In this document: positions 1 through 7,844 of the stretch, piece by piece
How the letters are laid out: every line of letters begins with the position of its first letter
Position numbering within the stretch: position 1 is the first letter of the stretch
NCBI GenBank assembly: GCA_039636785.1
Contig: CP144169.1
Span: forward strand, 558,001-622,000
DNA length: 64,000 nucleotides
Source of the DNA: Micrococcaceae bacterium Sec5.7
GTDB lineage: Bacteria > Actinomycetota > Actinomycetes > Actinomycetales > Micrococcaceae
Direction of reading: 5' to 3'
Notes under the pieces: model-generated
The model's database searches: none
What the model was told of the DNA's origin: nothing
Seen by the model: only the letters and a program-made list of their open reading frames with translations
Translations under genes and position numbers: made by a program

Positions 1-441
1 TTAATCATCGGCAAGGGGAATCAGTCCGCGATCGGGACGCTGGTCGAGCGGACCACCAATTACACGATGCTCGTGCACCTGCCGGACGGGTACAAGGCCG
101 AGCAGATGCGTGATGCGCTGACCGCGAAGATCAAGACGCTCCCCGAGGCGCTGCGGCATTCCCTGACCTGGGATCAGGGCATCGAGATGCAGGACTGGAA
201 AACCGTGAAGATCGACACCGGCATCGAGATCTACTTCTGCGACCCGCACTCGCCCTGGCAGCGCGGCCTCAATGAAAACACCAATGGCCTGCTGCGCCAG
301 TATTTCCCCAAGGGCACGGACCTGAGCATCCACAGCGCCGCAGATCTCGACTGGGTTGCCCAGGAACTCAACGACCGGCCGCGGAAAAGACTAGAGTTCA
401 GGAAACCGATCGAACTGATCGAAAACCTCCTGTTGCAATGA
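1..441 (+). CDS. IS30-family transposase, C-terminal part (5' end outside window)
   Basis: This is the C-terminal part of an IS30-type DDE transposase, which would catalyse movement of its own insertion sequence. The frame is open from base 1, so the N-terminal helix-turn-helix lies outside the window. The visible part starts with a G-K-G-N-Q-S stretch followed by LVERTTNYTM, carries the late catalytic-domain stretch DPHSPWQRGLNENTNGLLRQ, which includes the presumed catalytic Glu of the NENTNG motif, and ends with the family-typical NDRPRKRL segment. I cannot tell whether the whole element is intact. It is the first of several mobile-element traces in the left 10 kb. Confidence 0.88.
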   Translation, partial: LIIGKGNQSAIGTLVERTTNYTMLVHLPDGYKAEQMRDALTAKIKTLPEALRHSLTWDQGIEMQDWKTVKIDTGIEIYFCDPHSPWQRGLNENTNGLLRQYFPKGTDLSIHSAADLDWVAQELNDRPRKRLEFRKPIELIENLLLQ

Positions 442-781
442 CCGCCTGAATCCGCCGTTCCCCTAACGGACCTCACGCCGTCTTCCTTGGGCAAGCCGCG
501 GACTAGCGATTACTTACCTCAACGCGGCCTTAGCGTACGATTTTTTCCGTTTTCTGAAGCGACCCCGACCCCATACCTACACCGAGCAGGTCCCGGTCAG
601 TTCGGCACAACAGCGCCATGACACCCTGAACCGGGTCCTATATGTGCAAGGCCTTATCGGCCACGCACGCCAAGGACAGACCCGCTAAGTCCGGGGTGTA
701 CCGGGACCCGTGCAACCGCAGGCATCTACCGCCCTGCTCCCCGTTCGAGTAGGGGTCCCACGTCCTTGGTGTTGGGGCTGC
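442..781. other. Intergenic stretch without a convincing gene
   Basis: About 340 bases follow the transposase. A short open stretch on the plus strand ending with a TAA near 688 encodes roughly 40 residues, but it starts directly after a stop, has no ribosome site and matches no family I recognise. The right end of the IS30 element should lie in the first tens of bases; I did not identify its inverted repeat with confidence because the left end is outside the window. Confidence 0.4.
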
Positions 782-1243
782 TCATGCTCCTGGGACCCTT
801 CTCGATGTCCCTGCGACGAGGATGTTCTCAGTGACGGATTCGAAACCTTCCTTGACGATTTGTGAGGAGTCGTAATCATCCGGGACTAGGACCACGGAGA
901 CGACACCCTTCATGGCGGTCCTGACGATTTCCTTCCCCGAATCGGACTGGTCGCTGCATCCGGTGATCCACAGGTCGGGCCGATCATCCGGGACGGCCGT
1001 CACACACGTGTACGTGTACTTCGTGGCCTGCGCGACGAAGTACCGGATGCCGTCTCTGGCAGCGAGAAGACGGGTAGTATGCTCTCCACGCATCATGACC
1101 GGGACACGCATGGGGAGGACGTCAGCGGTGGTCGCTTCACGGTCGAGTGCGCTGATTCGTGGGGGCGTTGATGTGCACGCAGTGAGTGAGAGCGCAGCGG
1201 TGATTGTCGTGGTGATGGCGGTTATGCGGGCAAGTCGTTTCAT
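782..1243 (-). CDS. Putative small lipoprotein
   Basis: A 153-residue protein of unknown function, predicted to be exported and lipid-anchored. The N-terminus has basic residues (MKRLAR), a hydrophobic Thr/Ala-rich segment and a lipobox LTAC at about residues 20-23, so the Cys would be acylated and retained on the outer face of the membrane. The mature part has two further Cys residues (in YTCVTAV and ITGCSDQ) that could form a disulphide. It is divergent from the sigma factor that follows and separated from it by about 270 bases. I recognise no domain; a cell-envelope or sensor role is only inference from the anchor. Confidence 0.7.
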   Translation of the reverse strand: MKRLARITAITTTITAALSLTACTSTPPRISALDREATTADVLPMRVPVMMRGEHTTRLLAARDGIRYFVAQATKYTYTCVTAVPDDRPDLWITGCSDQSDSGKEIVRTAMKGVVSVVLVPDDYDSSQIVKEGFESVTENILVAGTSRRVPGA

Positions 1244-1473
1244 GGCGCTGTCCCCTTCAGGCGTGGTCCCTGCCTGACCCTACCGGGCATGCCCCCGCTA
1301 CATGGGTACCGTTAAGGTCAGCGTCCGCTGAGTCTTTGAAATCTATGCCAAAACTTTCACGCCTTCAGCTGCGGAAGGGAGTCAACCCACTCGGGGTTTT
1401 GTGTTGGTGGGCAGCAAACGGGAAAGAATTTTCGCTGATTGCCCTGGGACGACGAAAACTGTTTGGCGGATCG

Positions 1474-1500
1474 GGAACCTTTTGGGGTCCTGCGGACACT
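1474..1500 (+). promoter_or_regulatory. Candidate ECF-type promoter of the sigma-factor gene
   Basis: GGAACC at 1474-1479 is a typical ECF -35 element, followed after about 16-17 bases by a GGACAC-like -10 region. The start codon follows closely at 1517, so the leader would be very short. This arrangement is common for ECF sigma factors that drive their own genes. Assignment is by motif resemblance only. Confidence 0.45.
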
Positions 1501-1516
1501 ACAAGGTATGAGGCTA

Positions 1517-2128
1517 ATGGGGGAAACCGACGAAGACCTGTGGCGTAAGTGCATCGCAGGCGACGCTGATGCCTTCGGGGTCCTGTTCGACAGGCACGCC
1601 GACGCCGTATTCCGGTACTGCCTGTCCCGGTGTGGTTCCTGGCACGACGCGGAGGAACTCGTCTCGATTACCTTTTTGGAGGCGTGGCGGCAGCGGAACA
1701 GGCTTAAACCGGAGAGGGACACTGTCCTGCCGTGGCTGCTCGGGGTAGCAACGAACGCGAACCGCAACCGCGCCAGGGGAGCCCGGCGGCACGCCGATTT
1801 CCTTAGCCGGCTGCCGCACTCCGATCCCCGGCACGGCGAACCTGAAGCAGACCATGCGGAATCGGTCGCCTCGAGGCTCGACGCAGAGCGTGCCGTCCGC
1901 GAACTGCTTGACACGACGGCTGGGCTGAACGACGGGGAACGGGACGTTGTGATCCTGTGCCTGATGAACGGCGTCGGGCAGGAAGAAGCCGCCGAGGCCC
2001 TCGGCGTACGGACCGGGACAGTCAAATCGCGACTGCACCGTGCACGGGCCAAGCTGGCCGCCATGAACCGGGCACTGGAGCCCGCCGAACAACTCGACAC
2101 GACGATCGTTGAAGCGAGGATGTCATGA
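1517..2128 (+). CDS. ECF-family RNA polymerase sigma factor
   Basis: An extracytoplasmic-function sigma-70 factor of about 203 residues that directs RNA polymerase to a small regulon. Region 2 is visible as DADAFGVLFDRHADAVFRYC, continuing through the AEELVSITFLEAW helix; region 4 includes LNDGERDVVILCLMNGVGQE followed by the helix-turn-helix EAAEALGVRTGTVKSRLHRA. The reading frame is open further upstream (to 1439), but the ATG at 1517 has AAGG about 10 bases before it; the ATG at 1508 is an alternative. The gene overlaps the following membrane-protein gene by ATGA, so the two are translationally coupled. No recognisable anti-sigma zinc-binding motif is present in that partner. Confidence 0.88.
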   Translation: MGETDEDLWRKCIAGDADAFGVLFDRHADAVFRYCLSRCGSWHDAEELVSITFLEAWRQRNRLKPERDTVLPWLLGVATNANRNRARGARRHADFLSRLPHSDPRHGEPEADHAESVASRLDAERAVRELLDTTAGLNDGERDVVILCLMNGVGQEEAAEALGVRTGTVKSRLHRARAKLAAMNRALEPAEQLDTTIVEARMS

Positions 2129-2784
2129 ACCTGTCTGAAGTGACCTACCCGAAAGACACGAAAAGCCGCGTCCAGAACCTCCTCGTCCAGGAAGCCCGCC
2201 GGACGCCCAAGCTAATCCCGCGGTGGCGCAAACCGGCAATGCTGACCTTCGCCGGACTGGCACTGGCCGGCACCACGGCCGCCGGCGTCTACGTGGCCTT
2301 GGCACCGGTGGACGACAAACGCGACATCCGCTGCTACTACCGCGCCGACCTCACCACCACCTACCCAGTGCAGGGTTCTCCCGGGGACACAATGCCCCCG
2401 TACATCACATCCGGGATCTTCATCACCGGATTCGATGAGAAGAACAACCCCAACCCGGATGATAAGAACGCCGGAATGCAACAGGTCAAAGACCCCATAA
2501 ACCAGTGCAGCCTCGCATGGGACATGGGAAACATGAACCCGTACGGAATCAACAACGACCTCATCCCCGAGGGCTTCATCTCCCCGCCTCCAGGTGCTCT
2601 GCCCACTGCGGAGGGGGTTAAAGACCAGAACGGCAAGCCCCTTTTCCCGGATCCCGTCCTTAAGTCGTTCGGAAATTACATACCGTTCCTGACCGCGTGC
2701 GTCGTAGACAACAGGGTCTCCGTCATCCCCGGCCCGGCCGAGGTCTGCGCAAAACTCGGCATTCCAGCACTCGAGGAGAAGTAG
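2125..2784 (+). CDS. Membrane-anchored protein coupled to the ECF sigma factor
   Basis: A 219-residue protein with a short cytoplasmic N-terminus (about 38 residues, basic), one membrane segment near residues 38-62 (rich in Ala, Gly, Leu) and an extracytoplasmic domain containing several Cys residues (CYY, QCSLAWD, TACVVD, EVCAKL). Its start overlaps the sigma gene stop (ATGA), a layout often used by sigma/anti-sigma pairs. It could therefore be a membrane regulator of that sigma factor, but it lacks the HxxxCxxC motif of zinc anti-sigma factors and I recognise no family. The role is inferred from context only. Confidence 0.75.
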   Translation: MNLSEVTYPKDTKSRVQNLLVQEARRTPKLIPRWRKPAMLTFAGLALAGTTAAGVYVALAPVDDKRDIRCYYRADLTTTYPVQGSPGDTMPPYITSGIFITGFDEKNNPNPDDKNAGMQQVKDPINQCSLAWDMGNMNPYGINNDLIPEGFISPPPGALPTAEGVKDQNGKPLFPDPVLKSFGNYIPFLTACVVDNRVSVIPGPAEVCAKLGIPALEEK

Positions 2785-2799
2785 TCACTTTGCTGCGTT

Positions 2800-2839
2800 G
2801 GCGGTCCTGTCACAACTTCTTCGGGGTGACAGGACCGCC
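2800..2839 (+). terminator. Strong stem-loop after the sigma operon
   Basis: A perfect 14-bp inverted repeat (GGCGGTCCTGTCAC at 2800-2813, complement at 2826-2839) with a 12-base loop lies 15 bases after the stop of the preceding gene. There is no T-run behind it. It probably ends the sigma-factor transcript, as U-poor hairpins are common in high-GC actinobacteria. Confidence 0.65.
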
Positions 2840-2905
2840 CCACTGGATGGATGGCCACGCAGGCACGGTCCCAGCGGGACACTCCCCCACTCGTCGGGAT
2901 GTCAC

Positions 2906-3025
2906 TTTCAGAAGTCGTCTGCACCAGTCCATGAGGCGGAAGGGCGCGAGTGCAGGCGACTACTGACATCGGATCGTCAGAAGTCCCGTGCACCGTCGTG
3001 CACTTTTTCAAGAGTCGTCTGCACC
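2906..3025 (+). repeat. Three copies of a TTTCAGAAGTCGTCTGCACC-like motif
   Basis: Related 18-20 base motifs occur at 2906-2925, 2977-2994 (centre diverged) and 3006-3025 (one-base variant); the first and third are exactly 100 bases apart. A further copy in opposite orientation lies at 6865-6884. They flank the resolvase remnant, so they may be transposon ends or resolvase-binding sub-sites. I could not match them to a named element. Confidence 0.55.
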
Positions 3026-3059
3026 AAAACCGCGTTACGGTGGCTGTAGCTGCTGCGGT

Positions 3060-3469
3060 GTTGGTTGCTGGGACCCAGCGGTACAGCGTAGGTACTGAGA
3101 CGCCGAGGCTGGCGGCTACTTCTTTTGGCGGAGTCCCTTGGCTAAGCAGTTTCCGGGCTGAGTGGATCTTGGCGTCAGTCATGATTCGTTTGCGGCCACC
3201 GATCCTGCCTTGTTCCCTGGCTGCCTGAAGGCCGGCCTGGGTGCGCTCGATCATGAGCTCACGCTCCATTTGGGCGAGCGATGCCATGACGTTGAAGAAG
3301 AAACGCCCCGACGCTGTGGTGGTATCGATTGAGTCGGTCAAGCTGACAAAGCCAATTCCCTGATCGTTGAGGCCGCCGGCGAAGTCCAGCAAGTCCTTTA
3401 CGCTGCGGCCAGTCGGTCAAGCTTCCAGACCACGAGCGTGTCCCCGTCACGGAGTTGGTCAAGTGCCAG
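3060..3469 (-). pseudogene. Serine recombinase (Tn3-type resolvase) remnant, truncated and frameshifted
   Basis: The remnant of a resolvase/invertase-family serine recombinase. From the right, the minus strand reads LALDQLRDGDTLVVWKLDRL, then loses one base near 3408-3412 (a GGG-to-GG type change in the LGRS codons), and resumes in another frame with KDLLDFAGGLNDQGIGFVSL, followed by ASLAQMERELMIERTQ and the C-terminal helix-turn-helix ending in GVSVPTLYRWVPA. The N-terminal catalytic Ser domain is missing because a stop codon sits directly before the first conserved residues. The second frame stays open far beyond the normal end (to 2676), but that extension has no family resemblance. The gene is non-functional. 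It marks a decayed transposon that probably also carried the neighbouring exporter. Confidence 0.85.
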
Positions 3470-3559
3470 CTAATCAGTGGCCATTACGACTGCGGCCCTG
3501 CAACTGCCAGTGCTCTACGTCACGCTAGGCTCTATGCCTACGAGATGATTGGGGGAAAC

Positions 3560-4906
3560 GTGGGAATCTCTGCCAACGGCTCTTCTGCAATGGAGCCGAA
3601 GCTTCGTCGCTATCGGGCATTCGTCAGATTCTGGTTGGCCTCGACGGTGTCCGATTTCGGCACCTATATAACTACCTTGGCTTTTTCTGTTCTGATTTTG
3701 GTGACGATGAACGGCACGCCGTTGGACCAGGGTCTGGTCAATGCTGCCAGGTGGACCCCATATCTACTTTTCGGGCTGGTTGCCGGAGTCTGGATTGACC
3801 GGTTCCCCCGCCGAACGGTGCTCATCGGCGGAGACGTCGGCCGTGGCCTGATCCTCGCGGGCGTGTGCGTGACGGCGATGACGGGGACTATCTCGGTTAC
3901 GGCTTTGATGATCCTGATGTTCGCCTTTGGAACCCTCGCGCTGACCAGTGACGCCGCGTATCAGAGCTTCCTCCCCCAACTGGTCCCCAGATCCTTGCTG
4001 ACTAAGGCGAACGCCCGACTCCAGCAAAGCGATACCGTGGCCCAAACTACGGGAAGCGCCGTGGCCGGTGGTCTTGTCGCATTGGTGACAGCCCCTGTGG
4101 CTCTTCTTGTGGATGCCGTCTCGTATTTTTTCTCGGCAGCCGTTCTCCTTACCCTGGAACGGCCATCCGACCAGGCGCCAGTTCGAAGCAAACAAAGACT
4201 TCATCGAAAGGTCGCGGAGGGTCTGCGGTGGGTTTATGGCCATTCCCATCTGGCGCCCTTGGCGTGGAGTACCCACATATGGTTCATCGGTTCCGCCATC
4301 CTCGGGGCTGTCTTGCCGACTGTGATTCTGAATGACCTTCGTTTGGGTGCCTTGGGGTTGGGTTTGGTGATGGGGTGTTCCGGAATCGGGGCCGTCGTCG
4401 GCACCACACTGTCCACCCGACTGGGGCACCGATGGGGTACGGGCAACGCCATGGTTGCGGCGCGTCTGGCCCAACCCTTTGCTATCGCTTTGGTGGCGTT
4501 GGCGCCCCTCGCCGCCGGCGGGGAACGCACTGGAGAGATTTACGGTTCTCCGCTGCACTGGCCGGGAGAGTTGTGGGCTGCGTTTGCTCTGGCCGGCTTC
4601 GGGCAGCTGCTATTCGGCATGGCCATGGGAGTCGAAGGGCCACTGGAAATGGGCTACCAGCAGGCTGTGACGCCGGACAGGCTCATAGCCCGCATGAGTG
4701 CCACGAGGCGTTCGGTGAACCGAGGAATGATCGTCATCGGAGCCCCCTTGGGCGGCGTCATAGCCACCGTCGCGGGTACCGATACGGCGCTCTGGGCCGC
4801 CGCCGCCTTCCTCCTCCTGGCCTCCCTCGTGCTTCTGTTCTCGAGGTTCAGAGACGCGCGGATAGAAGTCCAACAACTTTCCGACGAAGAAGCACTCATT
4901 CCCTAG
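3560..4906 (+). CDS. MFS transporter, EntS/MFS_3-type exporter
   Basis: A major facilitator superfamily permease of about 448 residues, resembling the MFS_3 group of proton-driven exporters (enterobactin exporter EntS and macrolide/chloramphenicol-type drug exporters). It opens with RYRAFVRFWLASTVSDFGTY, the usual first helix of this group, and has the loop signature GVWIDRFPRR between helices 2 and 3. The GTG at 3560 is preceded by GGGGGA at a good distance; the frame is open upstream to 3455, but that part overlaps the resolvase remnant. Its TAG stop lies inside the CCTAGG that borders the IS1182-like element, so the insertion sits exactly at the gene end and may have replaced the original C-terminus. 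The substrate is unknown. Confidence 0.82.
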   Translation: MGISANGSSAMEPKLRRYRAFVRFWLASTVSDFGTYITTLAFSVLILVTMNGTPLDQGLVNAARWTPYLLFGLVAGVWIDRFPRRTVLIGGDVGRGLILAGVCVTAMTGTISVTALMILMFAFGTLALTSDAAYQSFLPQLVPRSLLTKANARLQQSDTVAQTTGSAVAGGLVALVTAPVALLVDAVSYFFSAAVLLTLERPSDQAPVRSKQRLHRKVAEGLRWVYGHSHLAPLAWSTHIWFIGSAILGAVLPTVILNDLRLGALGLGLVMGCSGIGAVVGTTLSTRLGHRWGTGNAMVAARLAQPFAIALVALAPLAAGGERTGEIYGSPLHWPGELWAAFALAGFGQLLFGMAMGVEGPLEMGYQQAVTPDRLIARMSATRRSVNRGMIVIGAPLGGVIATVAGTDTALWAAAAFLLLASLVLLFSRFRDARIEVQQLSDEEALIP

Positions 4907-6727
4907 GAGCCTGCTGATTTAGGCGGATCTATGACGCCCGGGTATTCCGGAGGGCCATTTTTTTGCCGGAGCCGGACGTCGGTTGGGGCCCTGCGGGGCT
5001 GAAATCCTGGTCCGTCGCCAGTCTTGGGCGCTCCGCGGGGCTTCTGGCCGCCGTTCGGGCCGGTCTCTGCGTGGCGGTCCTGGTCCGGGGTGTTATCCAA
5101 GTGCCCACGTCCCGTTCCGGCCGGTCAATCCGAGGTTGAGGAGTCGTTTGAGGTTGATTGCGGCAGCATGGGTCATCCACCAGGCATTATTCTTGGTGAC
5201 CCCGCGGTAAGGGACGCGTCTGGCTCCGCGGGTCATCCACGCGATCGAGCGTTCGACCATGGGCCGGTGTTGCCGGTAGTCCGCCAGGAACTCCGGGTCA
5301 GTAGCCTTGGCCCGGTGTTCACGGCGGAGCCGGTCGTGGGGGTGGATCTGCATTTTCCGCCCGTTCTTCGCCGTCGTGCACCGGCTCATCAGCGGGCACG
5401 ATGCGCAGGCTCCACCAAAACTTACCCGTCCTTTCGCACTGATCGCACGGGTGATCTTCGCCGGGCAGGTCACGGTTTTCGCGCTCTCGTCGATGCTGAA
5501 GTCATCGACAGTGAAACCGTCGGGGACGGCACGGCCCAGTGGCATCGGTTTGATGATCGGGGTATGGCCGGCGGCAGTGACAGCGGCCAGCAAATCGCCG
5601 CTGCCATACGCTGAATCACCCAAAACGTCGACCTGCCCGGTTCCGATGCTGGTGTCGGCGGCAATGAGTTCGGCACCGCGGGCCGCGTCGCTGTTGTCCG
5701 CGCCGGCCGCTTTCGTCAGGGCCGCGGCGGTGACCAGGCCGGTCTCGGGCTCTATCACGATGTGGCTTTTGAACCCGTCGATCTTCTTCTGCCGGCTCTT
5801 ATGCGCGTGCCGGGCTTCCGGGTCAACCGTGGAAATGACCCGGTCCGGGGCGACCTTGCGGGCGATTCTCCACCGCCCGTCCGTGCCGTCGGACCCTTCG
5901 GCCGGTTCGACGTCCTGTCCGGCGACCAAGGCCAGGAGTGCGACCGTTTCCTGCTGCGCATCGTCCAGGGATTCGGCATCGATACTGCTCAGCAGGGTCA
6001 GGGCGTCGGCGACCAGCGCGGACACGAGATCATCCCGGGCACCCCTGTCATCCCAGGCGATGTCGGGTTTCCCGGGCTTGGCGTAATCATGGCCGCTCAG
6101 ACCCGCTACCACCAGGTCCGCGCCGGGGATTTCCCGGCCGACCCGGCGGATCTGCGCGATCAACTGGGTGACCGTGTCCTGCCGGGCCACCGCGTCCTCA
6201 AGGATTGTTGAATCAATGGCCCGGCGCCTGCGTCCGGAAAGCGCACCCGAGCCGGCGATGACCTCCGTGACGGCCTCGAAGATACGGTGCGGACGGTCAC
6301 TTTTCGCCAGGCGCCGGCGCCAATACGTCAACACCGTCGGGTGGAACGCGCCCTGATCCAGGCCGAACCCGCACGCCGCCTTCCACCGCAGGTCAAAGGT
6401 CAATGCCTCGGCGGTTTCGCGGTCGGAGAGATTATGGAGGGTCTGCAGGACCATGACCGAAGCGATCACGTCCGCCGGGGTCGACGGGCGGCCGCGGCCG
6501 GAGGCGAACAGGTCCGCGAACGCATCGTCCGGGAACAACTCGTGCCGGTTCTCGGCGAGGAACCTGAACACCGACCCGGCCGGGAGCATATGCCCGGCCA
6601 GGGCATCGGCATCCAAAAGCTGACGTTGACCATCATCGCGACCCTGCATACACCAAGTCTTAACCATCCCCGGGAATCCGCCCGGAGGCGCGCCTTAAAG
6701 TGCCGGATTAATCAGCAGCGTCCTAGG
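4902..6727. mobile_element. IS1182-like insertion sequence
   Basis: A complete-looking insertion sequence of about 1.8 kb with one transposase gene. Both ends begin with CCTAGG (4902-4907 and 6722-6727), followed inward by the imperfect inverted repeats GAGCCTGCTGATTTAGGCGG on the left and GACGCTGCTGATTAATCCGG on the right. The CTAG core may be a 4-bp target duplication rather than part of the element; exact ends cannot be settled from a single copy. It is inserted at the end of one MFS gene and is followed by a transposon-end-like repeat and a truncated second MFS gene, so it is probably nested in an older element. Confidence 0.8.
5093..6667 (-). CDS. IS1182-family transposase
   Basis: A DDE transposase of 524 residues that would mobilise the surrounding insertion sequence. 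The N-terminal DUF772-like region is visible in GRPSTPADVIASVMVLQTLH and LSDRETAEALTFDLRWK. Likely catalytic residues are Asp152 (AIDSTILED), Asp351 (VLGDSAYGS) and Glu472 (RPMVERSIAWM). A Cys pair region (CASCPLMSRC) precedes the Glu, as is usual in this family. The reading frame is intact and full length, so the element may still be active. An internal ATG at 6649 is an alternative start. Confidence 0.93.
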   Translation of the reverse strand: MVKTWCMQGRDDGQRQLLDADALAGHMLPAGSVFRFLAENRHELFPDDAFADLFASGRGRPSTPADVIASVMVLQTLHNLSDRETAEALTFDLRWKAACGFGLDQGAFHPTVLTYWRRRLAKSDRPHRIFEAVTEVIAGSGALSGRRRRAIDSTILEDAVARQDTVTQLIAQIRRVGREIPGADLVVAGLSGHDYAKPGKPDIAWDDRGARDDLVSALVADALTLLSSIDAESLDDAQQETVALLALVAGQDVEPAEGSDGTDGRWRIARKVAPDRVISTVDPEARHAHKSRQKKIDGFKSHIVIEPETGLVTAAALTKAAGADNSDAARGAELIAADTSIGTGQVDVLGDSAYGSGDLLAAVTAAGHTPIIKPMPLGRAVPDGFTVDDFSIDESAKTVTCPAKITRAISAKGRVSFGGACASCPLMSRCTTAKNGRKMQIHPHDRLRREHRAKATDPEFLADYRQHRPMVERSIAWMTRGARRVPYRGVTKNNAWWMTHAAAINLKRLLNLGLTGRNGTWALG

Positions 6728-6864
6728 CGGTGGCCACCCGCTCCAAACAGCGCCCCGCCGGCCGATAGAGCAGCGCAACAGCTGGCCGGAGCGGTTCTCT
6801 CCGCAAAACCTTCGGGTCACCCAAGGTGGCAGTAATGACAAATGCCAGACGACTTCGACATTTC

Positions 6865-6889
6865 GTGCAGAAGCCTTCTGAAACCCCCA
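6865..6889 (-). repeat. Inverted copy of the resolvase-region motif with GGGGG end
   Basis: Read on the minus strand, five G residues (6889-6885) are followed by TTTCAGAAGGCTTCTGCACG, a close relative of the motif at 2906-2925 but in opposite orientation. A run of G at the outer end is typical for Tn3-type terminal repeats. It may mark the right boundary of the decayed transposon that starts near 2906. No TAAG inner end was recognised. Confidence 0.4.
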
Positions 6890-7055
6890 GATATCGCCTC
6901 GGTTTCGACCGAAGTAGGTCAAAACTCGTCCGCGAGAAGTTTCGCACCACGCGAAAGTCGAAAACGGTCGATATCTTTAGCCCTCCTGGTGATGTCGTTG
7001 ATGTACTTCACAGGGGTTTGAGGCTCTGGTTGCTTCGTTGTGGATGCAGTAGCGT

Positions 7056-7788
7056 CGTTCCGTCCTGGCGTGCCGTCTACGCCGGTTCGGCCGTGCTGTT
7101 GCTGTTGCTGGCGGCCCTCGCCGTGCTGCGCCTTCCCAAGGAGAGCGCTCCTGCGCCCACGATCTCGTATGCGAGGGCGATCTCCTCAGTGGTGACGTTG
7201 ACCCGGACAGATCGGGTGTTTCGTACCCGTGCGGTGATGACGCTGTTTCTTTTCGCCTCCTTCGGGGTGCTCTGGAGCGGTTTGGTGCTCCCACTGAGCG
7301 GTGAACCATGGCACTTCTCGACCGCCGAGATCGGCCTGTTCGGCATAGCGGGACTCTTCGGTGCGCTCGGTGCGGCCCGCGCCGGGCGGTGGGCAGACCA
7401 TGGCCCGGGCCAGCGAGTCACCGCGATCTCCCTGCTTCTGCTCATCGTGTCGTGGGCATTCACAGGACAGGCAACGAACTCGCTCGCACTGCTTGCGGTC
7501 GGGGTCATCGTGCTCGATTTCGCCGTCCAAGCCGCCCACGTGAGCAGTCAGAACCAGATCGTGCGGGCAGACCCCGCCTCAAGCAGCCGGATCATCGGCA
7601 GCTACATGGTCTATTACTCTGTCGGCAGCGCTCTCGGCGCGATCACCACCACCATGCCCTACACCACCGCAGGATGGGCCGCCGTCAGCCTCCTGGGGGC
7701 AGGATACGCGACCGCCGCACTGCTCGTGCGGGGTATCGACCGCATCATCCCCAGTCGAGAATCCAAGGAACAGAGACAGCGAAGGTGA
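7056..7788 (+). pseudogene. MFS transporter, N-terminal half missing
   Basis: The C-terminal half of an MFS drug-type exporter. Recognisable similarity begins around SWRAVYAGSAVLLLLLAALA (end of helix 6) and continues through the central loop (VLRLPKESAP) and about six hydrophobic helices to a charged tail. The frame is open from 6826, but the first 75 or so residues are arginine-rich, have no membrane segments and overlap the transposon-end-like repeat, so they are not the original N-terminus. The gene was most likely cut by the mobile element to its left. A half-size product would not be expected to transport. Confidence 0.75.
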
Positions 7789-7844
7789 AACCGCCGGACA
7801 ACTCACGCAGCGACGCGTTCATGTGTTCGGAAGCAGCCGCCTGT

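Noticed and set aside
560..688. Short plus-strand peptide ending ...LIGHARQGQTR before a TAA near 688
   Set aside because: It opens directly behind a stop, has no start or ribosome site and no recognisable family; most likely chance or a tiny remnant.
2990..3009. GTGCAC-CGTC-GTGCAC followed by TTTTT as a terminator
   Set aside because: The stem is only six bases, GTGCAC is itself palindromic, and no gene ends directly before it. It lies within the repeated motif region.
2676..3059. C-terminal extension of the resolvase reading frame
   Set aside because: The frame stays open, but after YRWVPA the sequence has no family resemblance and overlaps the repeats and the end of the membrane-protein gene in antisense.
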